Below, one piece after another: positions 17,480-27,196 of a stretch of DNA of 64,000 nt (positions within the stretch are counted from its first letter, which is position 1; each line of letters begins with the position of its first letter). The notes beneath the pieces were generated by a model. That model did not search any database. It had not been told where the DNA came from and saw only the letters and a program-made list of their open reading frames with translations. Both the position numbers and the translations under genes were made by a program. The stretch is from DATKYQ01 sp964640665 (lineage in GTDB: Bacteria > Myxococcota > B64-G9). The stretch covers positions 1 through 64,000 of the forward strand of contig CAZXHT010000015.1 of NCBI GenBank assembly GCA_964640665.1, read 5' to 3'.

Positions 17480-19150
17480 TCAGTACCGGAACGTCAGCCG
17501 GGCCTCGGCCATGGTGCTGGGCACCGCCTCGCCGTGCTCGTCGGCGAGCGCGTCGCCGGGCAGGAGCACCGCGCCCTCCAGGTCAAAATAGAAATAACCC
17601 CACAGCCGGGCGGAGAAGCGCAGGTCGAACTCGGTGCCGTAGTAGTCGCCCGGCGGGCCGCCGTTGAAGTTGACCACGTCGTCGTTGATGTAGTCGCCGT
17701 CCTCGTTCATCAGGCTGACGTGCGGGTCGGTCAGGGGCGCGGCCGTCCAGGCCATCAGCACGCCGGCCCGGACGAACACGTCGTCGGTGATGTGCCAGGT
17801 GGCCTGGGGGAACAGGGCGATGCCGTTGAAGAACGCACCGCCGGTGGCCACCCGCGTCGAGGGCAGGGCATTCGAGCCCAGGCCTTTCAGGATTTCCGTG
17901 GCGGCCGCGGCCGAGCGCGCGGTCTCGTAGGCCAGCACCTGGGGAAAGAGCAGCAGGCCCACCTTGGTGTCCTCGGCGAAGTAGAAGTCGGTGAGCGTGC
18001 TGTCCGGCCGCGGATCGGCGTCGCCCGAAGCGTAGTCGAACTCCAGGGTCAGGGTGATCGGGCCCAGGTGATAGTCGGCGATGGCGAACATGCCGAAGGC
18101 GCGGATGTCCTGGACCTGCGGCGTCATGCCGCCCATCAGGCTCAGGGCGTCCGAGACTTCCCTGGTCCGGCCAACCAGGATCGCTGCTTGTGCCTCCAGC
18201 TGAAAATCCTCGATCGTGACTTTCAGCTCAAGCGGGGCGGCGTACACGCTGGTCTGCATCTGGTACGACCAGCGGTAACCTAACGATGCGGCCAGCTTCA
18301 GGTCGCGGCAGGAAATACCAAGGATCTCGAAATCGGGCAGCAGGTAGTAGACAGAGGCGCCGAACTGGTCGGCGTCGTCGATGGGTATCTGGATGGCGTC
18401 GTCGACCATGCGATCGTAGGCGAAGGCGAGGAACAGGCCACGGTCCTGGCGCGGGTCGGCCGCTTTGGGGTCGCCCTCGATCAGCACCCTGGCCACCTCG
18501 ATGGGCTTGGTCCCGAACAAGATCCGGTCCACCGAGTTGCCGCGGCCCGCGGGGCCGAAACGGTTTTCGTCGTTGTCCCCGTCGTTGCCGAGGATGCCCC
18601 GGCCCTCGAAGGCCGGCATGCGCCCGGCCCGCAGCATGCCGACTCCCAGCGAGACCTCGCCCCAGACCCTGCGGATCTTGATCGGGTCCAGTTTCTTGAG
18701 CCCGTAGGTGTAGGAGTCCGGGTCGTACGGATCCTCACCCTCCTTGCGAACGACCGCGATACCGGCCTCGTTGGGCCAGCGAGCGGCAGAGGAGACGCCC
18801 TCGTTGGGGTAGGGATCCTCCCCCCACACGAGGCCGTTGTCGCCCACCAGCACCCCGTCGAGGAAGTCGATCTGGGCCCTGATCCTGACCAGGTCGTCTA
18901 TGTCGAAGTCCAGGCCGGTGCGGAAGCGCTGGATCCCGTAGCTCACCTCGGTAGCGTCCAGCCCGTTGAGCTCCAGCGGGTTGATGTAGATGTTGCGCAG
19001 CCTGTACTCGGCCCGCAGGTCGAACGAGGCATTGCCGACGCGCACCAGCGGCTTCCTGATCTCCGGGACGTCCTGCGGCTCGTCGGGCCCCGCTGCGGCG
19101 TTCAGGGGGAGCAGCCACAGCAGCAGACAGGCGAACGTCGCTCTTCGCAT
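17480..19150 (-). CDS. Predicted outer-membrane beta-barrel protein
   Basis: 556 residues from an ATG at 19150 preceded by GGAGG at the right spacing; a longer frame to 19198 would overlap the upstream gene. A signal peptide (MRRATFACLLLWLLPLNAAA) is followed by many amphipathic strands rich in Tyr, Phe and Trp, and the protein ends ARLTFRY, the terminal-aromatic signal of outer-membrane barrels. The general look is porin or alginate-export like. Substrate unknown. Flanked by two lipoprotein genes in an apparent operon. Confidence 0.7.
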   Translation of the reverse strand: MRRATFACLLLWLLPLNAAAGPDEPQDVPEIRKPLVRVGNASFDLRAEYRLRNIYINPLELNGLDATEVSYGIQRFRTGLDFDIDDLVRIRAQIDFLDGVLVGDNGLVWGEDPYPNEGVSSAARWPNEAGIAVVRKEGEDPYDPDSYTYGLKKLDPIKIRRVWGEVSLGVGMLRAGRMPAFEGRGILGNDGDNDENRFGPAGRGNSVDRILFGTKPIEVARVLIEGDPKAADPRQDRGLFLAFAYDRMVDDAIQIPIDDADQFGASVYYLLPDFEILGISCRDLKLAASLGYRWSYQMQTSVYAAPLELKVTIEDFQLEAQAAILVGRTREVSDALSLMGGMTPQVQDIRAFGMFAIADYHLGPITLTLEFDYASGDADPRPDSTLTDFYFAEDTKVGLLLFPQVLAYETARSAAAATEILKGLGSNALPSTRVATGGAFFNGIALFPQATWHITDDVFVRAGVLMAWTAAPLTDPHVSLMNEDGDYINDDVVNFNGGPPGDYYGTEFDLRFSARLWGYFYFDLEGAVLLPGDALADEHGEAVPSTMAEARLTFRY

Positions 19151-19187
19151 GGATGACCTCCGCGGGGTTTGGTTGCGGCTCAGATCA

Positions 19188-20327
19188 TTACCGTTCATAC
19201 ACCACGTCCATCTCGAACACGCAGTCGCCGCCGATGATCGCCGGGACCTCGGTCAGGTAGATCCTGGCCGTGCCCGTGCCCGTGTCGCCCGAGAAGGTGA
19301 TGAGGCTGGTCTCGAAGGACACGATGTCCATGGTCTGGACGTTCGAGTCGCAGCTTGCGACGATCCCGTCGAAGATGGCGCCGGTGACTTCCCCGGCGTC
19401 GCTGTGGTCGCAGTTGCCGCGCCAGGTGTCGATTGGCGCGGGATCCTCCACCTCGACGTTGCCCTCGCTGGCCCGCGGGTCTCCCATCTGGATGGTGGCC
19501 GAGCAGTTGGAGGACATGGTGATCAGGGTGCGCTGCCACTTGCCCGTAGGGATGAACCCGGGGTTGTTGCATGGGCTGCAGGCGGGCAGGATGCAGCCCA
19601 CCCCCTCCTGGTAGAGGCTGTCGATGGCCGGCGGCCACGGGTCCGGGCGATCGAGCACGCAGGAGAGACCTTCGTCGTGGTAGCCGGCCTCGCACTGGCA
19701 GGTGGGGACGCCGCCGTCCTCCACGCATTCGCCGTGACCGCAGCAGTCCACCCCGTCGCAGGGGTAGAGCGCCTCCACGCAGGTCAGCCCCTCCGGGTAG
19801 TAGCCCGGGTGGCATCGGCAAACCGGGGAGCCGAAATCGTCCTCGCACCAGCCGTGCTCGCCGCAGTCGACACCCTCGCAGGGATCCTCCACGCAGGTCA
19901 GCCCCTCCGGAAGCCAGCCGTCGTCGCACAGGCACTCTGCCTCTTCGCCGTCGTCCACGCACCGGCCGTGCTCGCCGCAGTCCACCCCGTCGCACGGGCT
20001 GGTCGCCTCGATGCAGGTCAGCCCGTCCGGGTAGTAGCTCTGGTCGCACTGGCAGGTGGGAGCGGCGCCGTCCTCGATGCAGGTGCCGTGCCCGGAGCAG
20101 GTGACCTTGTAGCAAGGCGTGTTATTCTTGCAGTCGTACCCTTCGGCGTGGAACCCCTCCCGGCAGCGGCATGCGGCCTGCCCGTCCACGTCCATGCAGT
20201 CCCCGTGGCCGGAGCATGTGACGCCGGCGCACGGGTCGGCACCGCCGTCCCCGCTGCAACCCGTAAGCGCGATCGCCAGGCCTGCTGCGATCACCCCGAA
20301 TGACGGTCCTCGCCGTGAGCGGATCAT
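19188..20327 (-). CDS. EGF-like repeat lipoprotein
   Basis: 379 residues from the ATG at 20327, which has AGGAGG upstream. A signal peptide ends in ALTGC. Five consecutive EGF-like modules follow, each of the form PC-x-G-V-x-C-x-x-H-G-x-C ... C-x-C ... GLTC. The C-terminal 150 residues are a separate unassigned domain with further Cys pairs. Likely surface-exposed adhesion or binding protein. First gene of the surface triad, 37 bases before the beta-barrel start. Confidence 0.8.
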   Translation of the reverse strand: MIRSRRGPSFGVIAAGLAIALTGCSGDGGADPCAGVTCSGHGDCMDVDGQAACRCREGFHAEGYDCKNNTPCYKVTCSGHGTCIEDGAAPTCQCDQSYYPDGLTCIEATSPCDGVDCGEHGRCVDDGEEAECLCDDGWLPEGLTCVEDPCEGVDCGEHGWCEDDFGSPVCRCHPGYYPEGLTCVEALYPCDGVDCCGHGECVEDGGVPTCQCEAGYHDEGLSCVLDRPDPWPPAIDSLYQEGVGCILPACSPCNNPGFIPTGKWQRTLITMSSNCSATIQMGDPRASEGNVEVEDPAPIDTWRGNCDHSDAGEVTGAIFDGIVASCDSNVQTMDIVSFETSLITFSGDTGTGTARIYLTEVPAIIGGDCVFEMDVVYER

Positions 20328-20433
20328 CGCGATCCTCCTGTTTGTTCCCATCAGCCCGGATTTGGCGAAAGTGTATCACGGTTGGCGCCTTCGTGGTATA
20401 TTTCACACGTCGTCGTCAATTTGGAGGTTTCCG

Positions 20434-21606
20434 ATGAGCCTGACGCGCTGGTTGGTCTTTCTTTCGGCCTTGACGGGTATGGTCCACTTCGCCTGCAGCG
20501 ATGAACTCGCGTCGATGCCCGACGCCGGCCTGGATTCTTCCGTGGAGATGGACGCCGACCAGGGAGGCGATGACGGCGATCCGGGTGACGAGATCGATGA
20601 CGACCGGATCGATGGGGGCGATGAGGGGCACGAGCCGGGCGATGGCGACGGCGGAGAGCCGGGCGATGGTGACGAGCCGGACGATGGTGACGAGCCGGAC
20701 GATGGAGACGCCGGGGGCGACGGTGAGGTGGATGGGGACGACCAACCGCTGACAGCCTCCTGGTGCTACCGAGACAAGGCCGACCCCAATAACCCCGGGC
20801 CCGAATACGATCAGTTCAACCCCGTCATCGGCTCCCATTGCCTGGGCACCAACCACCAGGACATCGACGGGATCGAGCTGGTGGTCTTCCTGGGAGACTC
20901 TGTCACCGCAGGCACACCTCCAACACCGGCGGCCGGCTACTACCGCTGGTTACTCTATAACATGCTCGCGGACAGGTTCGGCGACGGGCTGGAGGTCAGG
21001 AACTGCGCGGCCTGGGGCGCCCGCACAGACGACCTGCTGCTACCGTCCAACCAGCAGATCATCGAGTGCTTTCCGGATCTGCCCGAGAACAAGCGCACCC
21101 TGGTGGTGATGACCGTGGGAGGCAACGACTTCTTCAAGATGGCCGAGGCGTTCAACGAAGGGGCGACCGCGCAGGAAATCATGGACATGGCCGTGGAGGC
21201 GGTCCAGTTGTTCGAGGACGCCATCCACTGGTTCTACGATGATCCCTCGCGCTTTCCCAACGGCGTGTTTGTCACGTACGCCAACGTCTACGAGTACACC
21301 GATGGCACGGGCAACATGAGCGCCTGTCCATCGTGCCTGGTGGTCGGCCTTTGCGGGGACTGGCCGGAGGGGCGTGCGCCGGCCATCTATCTGAACGAAG
21401 CGTACATGCGCATCGCGGTGGAGACCGGCTCTGACATTATCTTCCTGCTGGAGCACTTCTGCGGTCACGGCTGGGCCTATTTAGACACCGAGAGCCAGTG
21501 CTACGCGGCGGATTCCGAACGCTGGATCGACATCACCTGCATCCACCCCACCGCCACCGGCCACCAAGAGATCGCCAACATGTTCATCTCCGTGGTCGAC
21601 GAATAG
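20434..21606 (+). CDS. SGNH/GDSL hydrolase lipoprotein
   Basis: 390 residues from an ATG at 20434 with TTGGAGG upstream. The signal ends in HFAC, then an acidic linker of repeated Gly-Asp-Glu-Pro units leads to an SGNH hydrolase: block I LGDSVTAG (nucleophile Ser about residue 155), block III GGND, block V IHPTATGH. The Asp usually three residues before the block V His is a Thr here, with an Asp two further away. Probable esterase or lipase on the cell surface. Its end overlaps the convergent neighbour by 23 bases. Confidence 0.8.
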   Translation: MSLTRWLVFLSALTGMVHFACSDELASMPDAGLDSSVEMDADQGGDDGDPGDEIDDDRIDGGDEGHEPGDGDGGEPGDGDEPDDGDEPDDGDAGGDGEVDGDDQPLTASWCYRDKADPNNPGPEYDQFNPVIGSHCLGTNHQDIDGIELVVFLGDSVTAGTPPTPAAGYYRWLLYNMLADRFGDGLEVRNCAAWGARTDDLLLPSNQQIIECFPDLPENKRTLVVMTVGGNDFFKMAEAFNEGATAQEIMDMAVEAVQLFEDAIHWFYDDPSRFPNGVFVTYANVYEYTDGTGNMSACPSCLVVGLCGDWPEGRAPAIYLNEAYMRIAVETGSDIIFLLEHFCGHGWAYLDTESQCYAADSERWIDITCIHPTATGHQEIANMFISVVDE

Positions 21607-22453
21607 CTTCATGCACACCTCTCCCGGGCCGCATCCATCGGGCCACCGCGGCGAAACCGCGCACCAGCGCGGTCGGCCAGGCCAGCCGGCGAGGCCAGGG
21701 TGCGAGCAGCAGATCGCGACCGGCCCGCAGGCGGGCGAAGGCGTCCGAGCCCAGGGGCGCGGCCATCCATTCCCGGAAGGCCGAAAGCGAGGCGAAGCAG
21801 GCCAGGTACGGCCGGGCCACCCGGGCGCCGACCAGGGAGAGCACCCGCTCGCTGTCGGTGCGCCAGACCCCGGGCCGCAACCCGTCCACACCAAGGTGCA
21901 GGTCGGTGGCCAGCAGGTCCAGGTCGCCGGCCCGCTTGCGCAGGATCAGCGACGTCCAAATCTCCTCGCGGCCCTCATCCACCACGTACAGCAGGATCGA
22001 GGTGCTGTCAGGCCACAGGGCGTCGAAGGCGAGTTGGACCCAGGCGAACGGCGGGATCGGCCCCGGCGGGGTGGGCGGATCCAGCTCGATGCCGGTGCCG
22101 CGTTCGGTCCTGAAGGCGTCGAGCAGGATCAGCATCTGCTGGGCGTAGTCCATGTCGTACGCCAGCGAGCTGTCGGCGCGCGCATGCGTCCGGCGCATGA
22201 AGTGACGCTCCAGGCAGAGCACCCTTCTGGCGCCATAGCGCCGCCGCAGGCCGGCCAGGTCGTCTTTGGGCTGGCCGAGCAACTCCGGCAAGCGCCTGCC
22301 CTGATGGGCCGCGTGGACGATCCTCCCGCTGCGGTGCACCAGCAGCAGCCAGCCCTGCCCCGCCGGCGAACCGGAAGGTGCTCCCGGGCCGCGCACCAGG
22401 TTGATCCAGTGCTCGGGATGCACGTCCACGATGGCGATGTCGCGGGAGATCAC
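21584..22453 (-). CDS. Unrecognised protein coupled to the GH35 gene
   Basis: About 289 residues from a GTG at 22453 that overlaps the TGA of the glycosidase gene (GTGA), with GGAGGTG upstream, so translation is coupled. No signal peptide and no membrane span are visible. The sequence is Arg/Leu-rich with short conserved-looking pieces (VISRDIAIVDVHPEHWINLV, DLDLLATDLHLGVDGLRPG) that match no family I recognise. Its coupling suggests a role with the glycosidase. Confidence 0.55.
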   Translation of the reverse strand: MISRDIAIVDVHPEHWINLVRGPGAPSGSPAGQGWLLLVHRSGRIVHAAHQGRRLPELLGQPKDDLAGLRRRYGARRVLCLERHFMRRTHARADSSLAYDMDYAQQMLILLDAFRTERGTGIELDPPTPPGPIPPFAWVQLAFDALWPDSTSILLYVVDEGREEIWTSLILRKRAGDLDLLATDLHLGVDGLRPGVWRTDSERVLSLVGARVARPYLACFASLSAFREWMAAPLGSDAFARLRAGRDLLLAPWPRRLAWPTALVRGFAAVARWMRPGRGVHEAIRRPRR

Positions 22454-24528
22454 GGCCGCACCTCCAGCGGCCGTATCGACCAGGCGGGCATGGGAAGCTC
22501 GACGCAACCGTCCACTGAGTACTCTTGGTTCCGCCAGTGGTCGATCAGCCGTCCCGCGTCAGGCAGATCGAGCCTGGCCGTGCGGTCCTGGTCGGTGGGG
22601 TTGGCGATCCATAGCCAGCCGGCGCCTTGACCCACGTGCACGGCGGTCCGGAGGCTCTCGTCGCCCGGGTCTGGCAGCCGCTTACATCCCGCCAGGTCAG
22701 CCGCCCGCAGGAGCTCGCCGGCCAGGCCGGCCAGGTCCCCGGCCTCGATCCTGTCCATCAGGTCAGGCAGCCAGATCAGCGCGCCGGCGCCGGACTCGAA
22801 CCTGCGCCCGCCGGTCCCCGAAAGCGCCTTGCCCGCACCCTCGACCGCCCTGGCCATAAGGTGCATGCCCCTGCCAGCTTCGTCTGCGCGGGGCAGGTCA
22901 GGGCCGAACACCAGGAAGCCTCCGGCCTGCACGTATCCCAGCACCCGTTCGGCGTCCCTGCGCTCGAGCAGGTCCACTGTGGGCAGCACGGCCAGCTTGT
23001 AGCGTGAGAGATTGCCGGCCGGCCGGCCGGGCTCGCCCACGTCGAACGAAAGCCGGGCCCGGCCCAGGACGTCGAACAGCCCCTCGTGCAGGGCCTCCAG
23101 GCTGGCCGCGGGCGGCCGGGCGCAGCCCAGGTCGATCGCCTCGCACCAGTCGGGCGCCTCGAGCCCCAGGCCGGCCATGGCCATGGGCGAGAGCGGGTCG
23201 AGCACGTTGTGCAGGCTCGTGAGCCTGCCATAGAGCCGCGTGGTCAACAGCAGGCAGTCGGCCAGGCGTCTGGTTCCGGCGCGGCGCCGCGCCAGGCGCA
23301 GCACCCGGCGAAAGAAATCGCAGCGCCTGGCATCCGTCGAGCCGTCCCTGCGGATGGGCGCGCCGTACCAGCGCTCGCGGTCCACGAGCATATAGAAGTT
23401 GATCCCGCGAAGCCCGTGCATCATGGCCGCGAGGGTGGTGAAGACCTGGTCCTCGAAGTCGATCGGCTGCCAGGCGTTGTAGGCGCCAGAGGCGAACTCG
23501 GGGGCGTAGGGAAAGCGGCTGGCGCCGCAGAGCGCCAGGCAGCGGGCCTCGAGCGAGCGGTGGTCAGCCCGCTGGTAGTACATGTCGATGCCCACCAGGT
23601 CGATCTCCTCCTCGAGCGCCGGCAGGTCGAACGGGGAGCGGATCGAGCCCAGCGGGATGTTGTGGGTCAGGAGCACGCCCTCGATGCCCCGTTTCCGCAG
23701 CATGTCCGCCACCCGCAGCACTCCGCCGCGCAGGTAGGCCTCCTTGTAGGCGCACCAGTCCAGGTACGGTGGCAGGTCGGCCAGTTTTTCAGCTTCGAAG
23801 CTCTCGGGCGGCTCGACCTGCTCGAAGTCCGCGTACTCCCGCCCGTGGGCACGGTTGAGTTTTTCTATCTTGCGGTAGCGTTTCTCGAGAAACCGCCGGT
23901 AGTCGGCCCTGGAGGCGAGCGAGTAGTCCACGTCAAATGCGCTGGTGCGGAAGAAGAAGGACATCTCGTTGTCCGGCTGCACGGCCACGACAGGCCCGTC
24001 CGGGTGCAGGCGGGGCCTGATGACCTCGCAGACCGCGTCGAGGTAGCCTGCGCACTGCTCGTACAGCCGGTCACCGGCGTAGGAAGGCATGGGGAACATG
24101 CGCGGCGGGGACGGCACGAACACCGGGTGCCCGCCGGGCGCGCGGGCCAGGCAGTCGGGATCGCGAAGCACCCAGTTCGGGTAGCCGAACCCGGTCACCT
24201 CGGCGTTGGTGTGCGGCCCGGGCCGCGCGATGACCTTGAGCCCGCGCGCGTGCGCCAGGTCGAGGAACCGCCCGGCGTCCAGCTTCCCTGAAAAGTCGAA
24301 CTCGCCCGGGGCGGTCTCGTGAAACCCCCAGGGCAGGTAGACCTCGATGCAGCCGAAGCCCAGATCCACCACGTGGTCCAGCACGGTCTCCCACTCCCCC
24401 GGGTCCAGGCGCCAGTACTGGACCGCTCCGGAGTACAGCCCGAACAGCTTCCCGTCGATCTCGAGTCCTTCGTCGGTAAGGCGAACCGCCACGCTCTCCC
24501 TCCCGGTAAATACCTGGACGGGATCCAC
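22450..24528 (-). CDS. GH35-like beta-galactosidase
   Basis: 692 residues. The N-terminal barrel has family pieces GLYSGAVQYWRL, VYLPWGFHETAPGEFDFSG and ARPGPHTNAE. The acid/base Asn-Glu pair is in AVQPDNEMS (Glu about 188) and the probable nucleophile Glu is in YAPEFASGAY (about 344). A smaller C-terminal region with a glutaminase-like fold may follow. No signal peptide is visible, so it probably acts in the cytoplasm on beta-galactosides. GH42 is an alternative family but the 'SGAVQYWR' start favours GH35. Confidence 0.8.
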   Translation of the reverse strand: MDPVQVFTGRESVAVRLTDEGLEIDGKLFGLYSGAVQYWRLDPGEWETVLDHVVDLGFGCIEVYLPWGFHETAPGEFDFSGKLDAGRFLDLAHARGLKVIARPGPHTNAEVTGFGYPNWVLRDPDCLARAPGGHPVFVPSPPRMFPMPSYAGDRLYEQCAGYLDAVCEVIRPRLHPDGPVVAVQPDNEMSFFFRTSAFDVDYSLASRADYRRFLEKRYRKIEKLNRAHGREYADFEQVEPPESFEAEKLADLPPYLDWCAYKEAYLRGGVLRVADMLRKRGIEGVLLTHNIPLGSIRSPFDLPALEEEIDLVGIDMYYQRADHRSLEARCLALCGASRFPYAPEFASGAYNAWQPIDFEDQVFTTLAAMMHGLRGINFYMLVDRERWYGAPIRRDGSTDARRCDFFRRVLRLARRRAGTRRLADCLLLTTRLYGRLTSLHNVLDPLSPMAMAGLGLEAPDWCEAIDLGCARPPAASLEALHEGLFDVLGRARLSFDVGEPGRPAGNLSRYKLAVLPTVDLLERRDAERVLGYVQAGGFLVFGPDLPRADEAGRGMHLMARAVEGAGKALSGTGGRRFESGAGALIWLPDLMDRIEAGDLAGLAGELLRAADLAGCKRLPDPGDESLRTAVHVGQGAGWLWIANPTDQDRTARLDLPDAGRLIDHWRNQEYSVDGCVELPMPAWSIRPLEVRP

Positions 24529-24594
24529 GCTAACACGCCGCGGGCCAGGCGTTCAAGCGGCTCCTGCGTAACTGGCCGCGCGCGATCGCCCGGA

Positions 24595-25020
24595 TCAATC
24601 GTCGCGCGGTGAGAATGGACGCGGGAGCAGCCTGCTCAACCTGGTGCGCACCACCTCGCCCTTGGGATTAGCCAACAGCACGGACAACTCACTGCAGAAC
24701 TCCGCCATTACCTGCAGGCACAATCCGCAGGGCGGGGCCGGCGGGCTCGAGCTGGTCACGATGGCTATCGCCGTAAAAGACTGGTGCCCGGCGGCCACGG
24801 CGGCTGTGACGGCGTTGCGCTCGGCGCACAGCGTGGCCCCGTACGAGGCATTTTCAACATTGCAACCCGAAAAGATCTCGCCATCCTCCGAGACGATCGC
24901 CGCTCCGACCTTGAAACGCGAGTAGGGCGCATGGGCTCGCATGCGCGCTTCACGCGCCGCGGCAATTAGCCTCTCTTCAGACCGTTTCAATCTGACCGGC
25001 CTCCCGGCACGAGCTTGCAT
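24595..25020 (-). CDS. cdd: Cytidine deaminase
   Basis: 141 residues. It has the zinc-binding and catalytic motifs CAERNA (with the Glu proton shuttle) and PCGLCLQ, plus the substrate segment SGCNVENASYG. It converts cytidine and deoxycytidine to uridine forms in the cytoplasm. The ATG at 25020 follows GAGGAG. Last gene of the nucleoside salvage operon, 24 bases after the purine phosphorylase. Confidence 0.95.
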   Translation of the reverse strand: MQARAGRPVRLKRSEERLIAAAREARMRAHAPYSRFKVGAAIVSEDGEIFSGCNVENASYGATLCAERNAVTAAVAAGHQSFTAIAIVTSSSPPAPPCGLCLQVMAEFCSELSVLLANPKGEVVRTRLSRLLPRPFSPRDD

Positions 25021-25044
25021 GCGTTTCTCCTCTTCCCGCCCGCA

Positions 25045-25869
25045 TCAACGCAGTTGCCCCACAATAGCCATCAGCAGGCGAGTGAACTTGTCGCGCGCCT
25101 TGCGGGCTGTCTCCTTGACCTCGTCGTGGGAGAGGGGTTTTTTGGAGATGCCGGCGGCCAGGTTTGAGATGCAGGAAATTCCCACCACTCTCAATCCCTG
25201 GTGAACGGCGGCGATCACTTCCGGGATGGTCGACATGCCCACCGCGTCGGCGCCCGTCTTGGCGAGCATGCGGATCTCGGCCGGCGTCTCGTAAGACGGC
25301 CCGCTGAATGCGGCGTAGACTCCTTCTTTCAGTTCGACGCCCTCGGCAAGCGCAACCCGGCGCGCCTGCTTGCGCAACTCGCCGTTGTAGGCGTCGCTCA
25401 TGTCGGGAAAGCGCGGACCCAGGTGATCGGGGTTCGGCCCGATCAGGGGATTGGTGCCCATCAGGTTGATGTGATCGGAAATAAGCATCAGGTCTCCGGG
25501 GCGCAGATCATCGCGGATCGCCCCGGCGGCGTTGGTGACTATGATGATCTTTGCCCCCAGCCGGCCAAGCAGGCGCACGCCCAGGGCGATGCGTTCCATG
25601 GTGTAGCCTTCGTAAAAATGGAAGCGGCCCTGCATGACGGCAACCCGCCTGCCGCTGAGTTGCCCCAGTACCAGCCGGCTGGCGTGACCCTCCACTGTGG
25701 AAACGGGAAAGCCCGGCAACTCGCCGTAGCCTACCGCCACGGCTCCGTCCACCCGGTCGGCCAGGAACCCGAGGCCCGAACCCAGGATCAAACCCATCTC
25801 CGGCTCGATCTTCGTCCTTTGCTTGATCAGGCGCATCCCGACATCGAGCTGATCGATAGTGCTGGACAT
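25045..25869 (-). CDS. punA: Purine nucleoside phosphorylase
   Basis: 274 residues of the trimeric PNP class: LILGSGLGFLAD near the N-terminus, the phosphate-site His in MQGRFHFYEGY, ITNAAGAIRDDLRPGDLM and GPSYETPAEIRM in the base pocket, and DAVGMSTIPEVI. It cleaves purine nucleosides to base and ribose-1-phosphate. GGGAG lies before the ATG. It sits between the pyrimidine phosphorylase and cdd. Confidence 0.95.
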   Translation of the reverse strand: MSSTIDQLDVGMRLIKQRTKIEPEMGLILGSGLGFLADRVDGAVAVGYGELPGFPVSTVEGHASRLVLGQLSGRRVAVMQGRFHFYEGYTMERIALGVRLLGRLGAKIIIVTNAAGAIRDDLRPGDLMLISDHINLMGTNPLIGPNPDHLGPRFPDMSDAYNGELRKQARRVALAEGVELKEGVYAAFSGPSYETPAEIRMLAKTGADAVGMSTIPEVIAAVHQGLRVVGISCISNLAAGISKKPLSHDEVKETARKARDKFTRLLMAIVGQLR

Positions 25870-25891
25870 CTGTTCTCCCGTTCCCGCGCGA

Positions 25892-27196
25892 TCAGGAAAT
25901 GATCTTGTTAATTAGCTTCGAGACCGCCGGCGTCTGATCGCCGATGGTAAAAGCCGCCTCCAGGCCGGCGAGTGCCTCTTCCCGCTTTGAAGCGTCGTTG
26001 AAATACATGCTGGCCAGGTCCGCGCCTTCTTCCACGCGATCACCCACCTTGCAGTGCAGGATAACTCCCGCGCCGTGATCGATCTCGGCGTCCACCGTGG
26101 CGCGGCCGGCCCCCAGCGTCATGGCGGCGATGCCCACCCCCTCGGCGTCAATCTGCTGCACGACGCCGCGCCGTGAGGCCTTGATCGTCTCCGAGCGCCG
26201 GGCGCCGGGCAGGCGGGAGTGGTCCTTTAGCGCGACGGGATCCCCGCCCTGGGCCGCGACCACCTCCTGGAATTTCCTGAAGGCAGCCCCCTTTTCAATA
26301 ATCTCGTTAACCTGCCGCCTGGCCGCGGCCAGGTTCTTGGCGGCCTCGCCCAGCACCAGCATGTGAGCCGCCAGTTCGAAAGACAACTCGGCCAGGTCGC
26401 CTGTGACCTGGCCTGTGAGCACACCGACCGACTCGATCACCTCGAGGGTATTGCCGACGTGCGTGCCCAGCGGCTGGCTCATGTTGCTGATTAAAGCGAC
26501 TACCTTCTTGCCCGCGCGCTTGCCGATCTTTACCAGCGTATTCGCTAAAACCTGCGCATCCGCCTGGCTCTTCATGAAGGCGCCCGAGCCGACCTTGACA
26601 TCGAGTACCAACGCATCGATGCCCTCGGCCAGCTTCTTCGAAAGTATGCTCGAGGCGATCAGCGGAATGCTCTCCACCGTGGCGGTCACATCCCTGAGGG
26701 CATACAGCTTCTTATCGGCCGGGGCAATCTCTCCCGTCTGTCCTGCCAGCGCCATGTGGGTGGACGTCAACACTTCTCTGAAACGCTCCGCGCTGAGGTT
26801 GACATCGAACCCAGGGATAGACTCCAGCTTGTCGAGCGTGCCGCCGGTATGTCCCAGTCCGCGACCCGAAATCATCGGTACGTAGACGCCGGCGGCAGCC
26901 ACGATGGGCGCCAGGATCAGCGAGGTCTTGTCCCCCACCCCGCCGGTCGAGTGCTTGTCGACCTTACGACCGTCCAGGTCCGACCAGTCGAGCACCTCGC
27001 CTGATTCGAGCATCTCGGTGGTCAAAGCCAGCATCTCCTCGTCGGTCATCCCGTTCAGATAAACGGCCATCAACAGGGCCGCGGCGTGATAGTCCGGTAT
27101 CTCGCCGGCCGCATAGCCGCGCACGAAAAAGCGGATCTCCTCGGGGCTCAACGCCACACGGTCACGCTTGCGCCTGATGATGTCACTCATTCTCAT
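25892..27196 (-). CDS. Pyrimidine-nucleoside (thymidine) phosphorylase
   Basis: 434 residues from the ATG at 27196, which has GGAGG eight bases upstream and overlaps the 3' end of deoB. Signature pieces are DKHSTGGVGDKTSLILAP, SGRGLGHTGGTLDKLES, and DVKVGSGAFMKS; the C-terminal domain is present. It splits thymidine or uridine with phosphate. Whether it is DeoA (thymidine) or Pdp (broad) cannot be told from sequence alone. Confidence 0.93.
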   Translation of the reverse strand: MRMSDIIRRKRDRVALSPEEIRFFVRGYAAGEIPDYHAAALLMAVYLNGMTDEEMLALTTEMLESGEVLDWSDLDGRKVDKHSTGGVGDKTSLILAPIVAAAGVYVPMISGRGLGHTGGTLDKLESIPGFDVNLSAERFREVLTSTHMALAGQTGEIAPADKKLYALRDVTATVESIPLIASSILSKKLAEGIDALVLDVKVGSGAFMKSQADAQVLANTLVKIGKRAGKKVVALISNMSQPLGTHVGNTLEVIESVGVLTGQVTGDLAELSFELAAHMLVLGEAAKNLAAARRQVNEIIEKGAAFRKFQEVVAAQGGDPVALKDHSRLPGARRSETIKASRRGVVQQIDAEGVGIAAMTLGAGRATVDAEIDHGAGVILHCKVGDRVEEGADLASMYFNDASKREEALAGLEAAFTIGDQTPAVSKLINKIIS

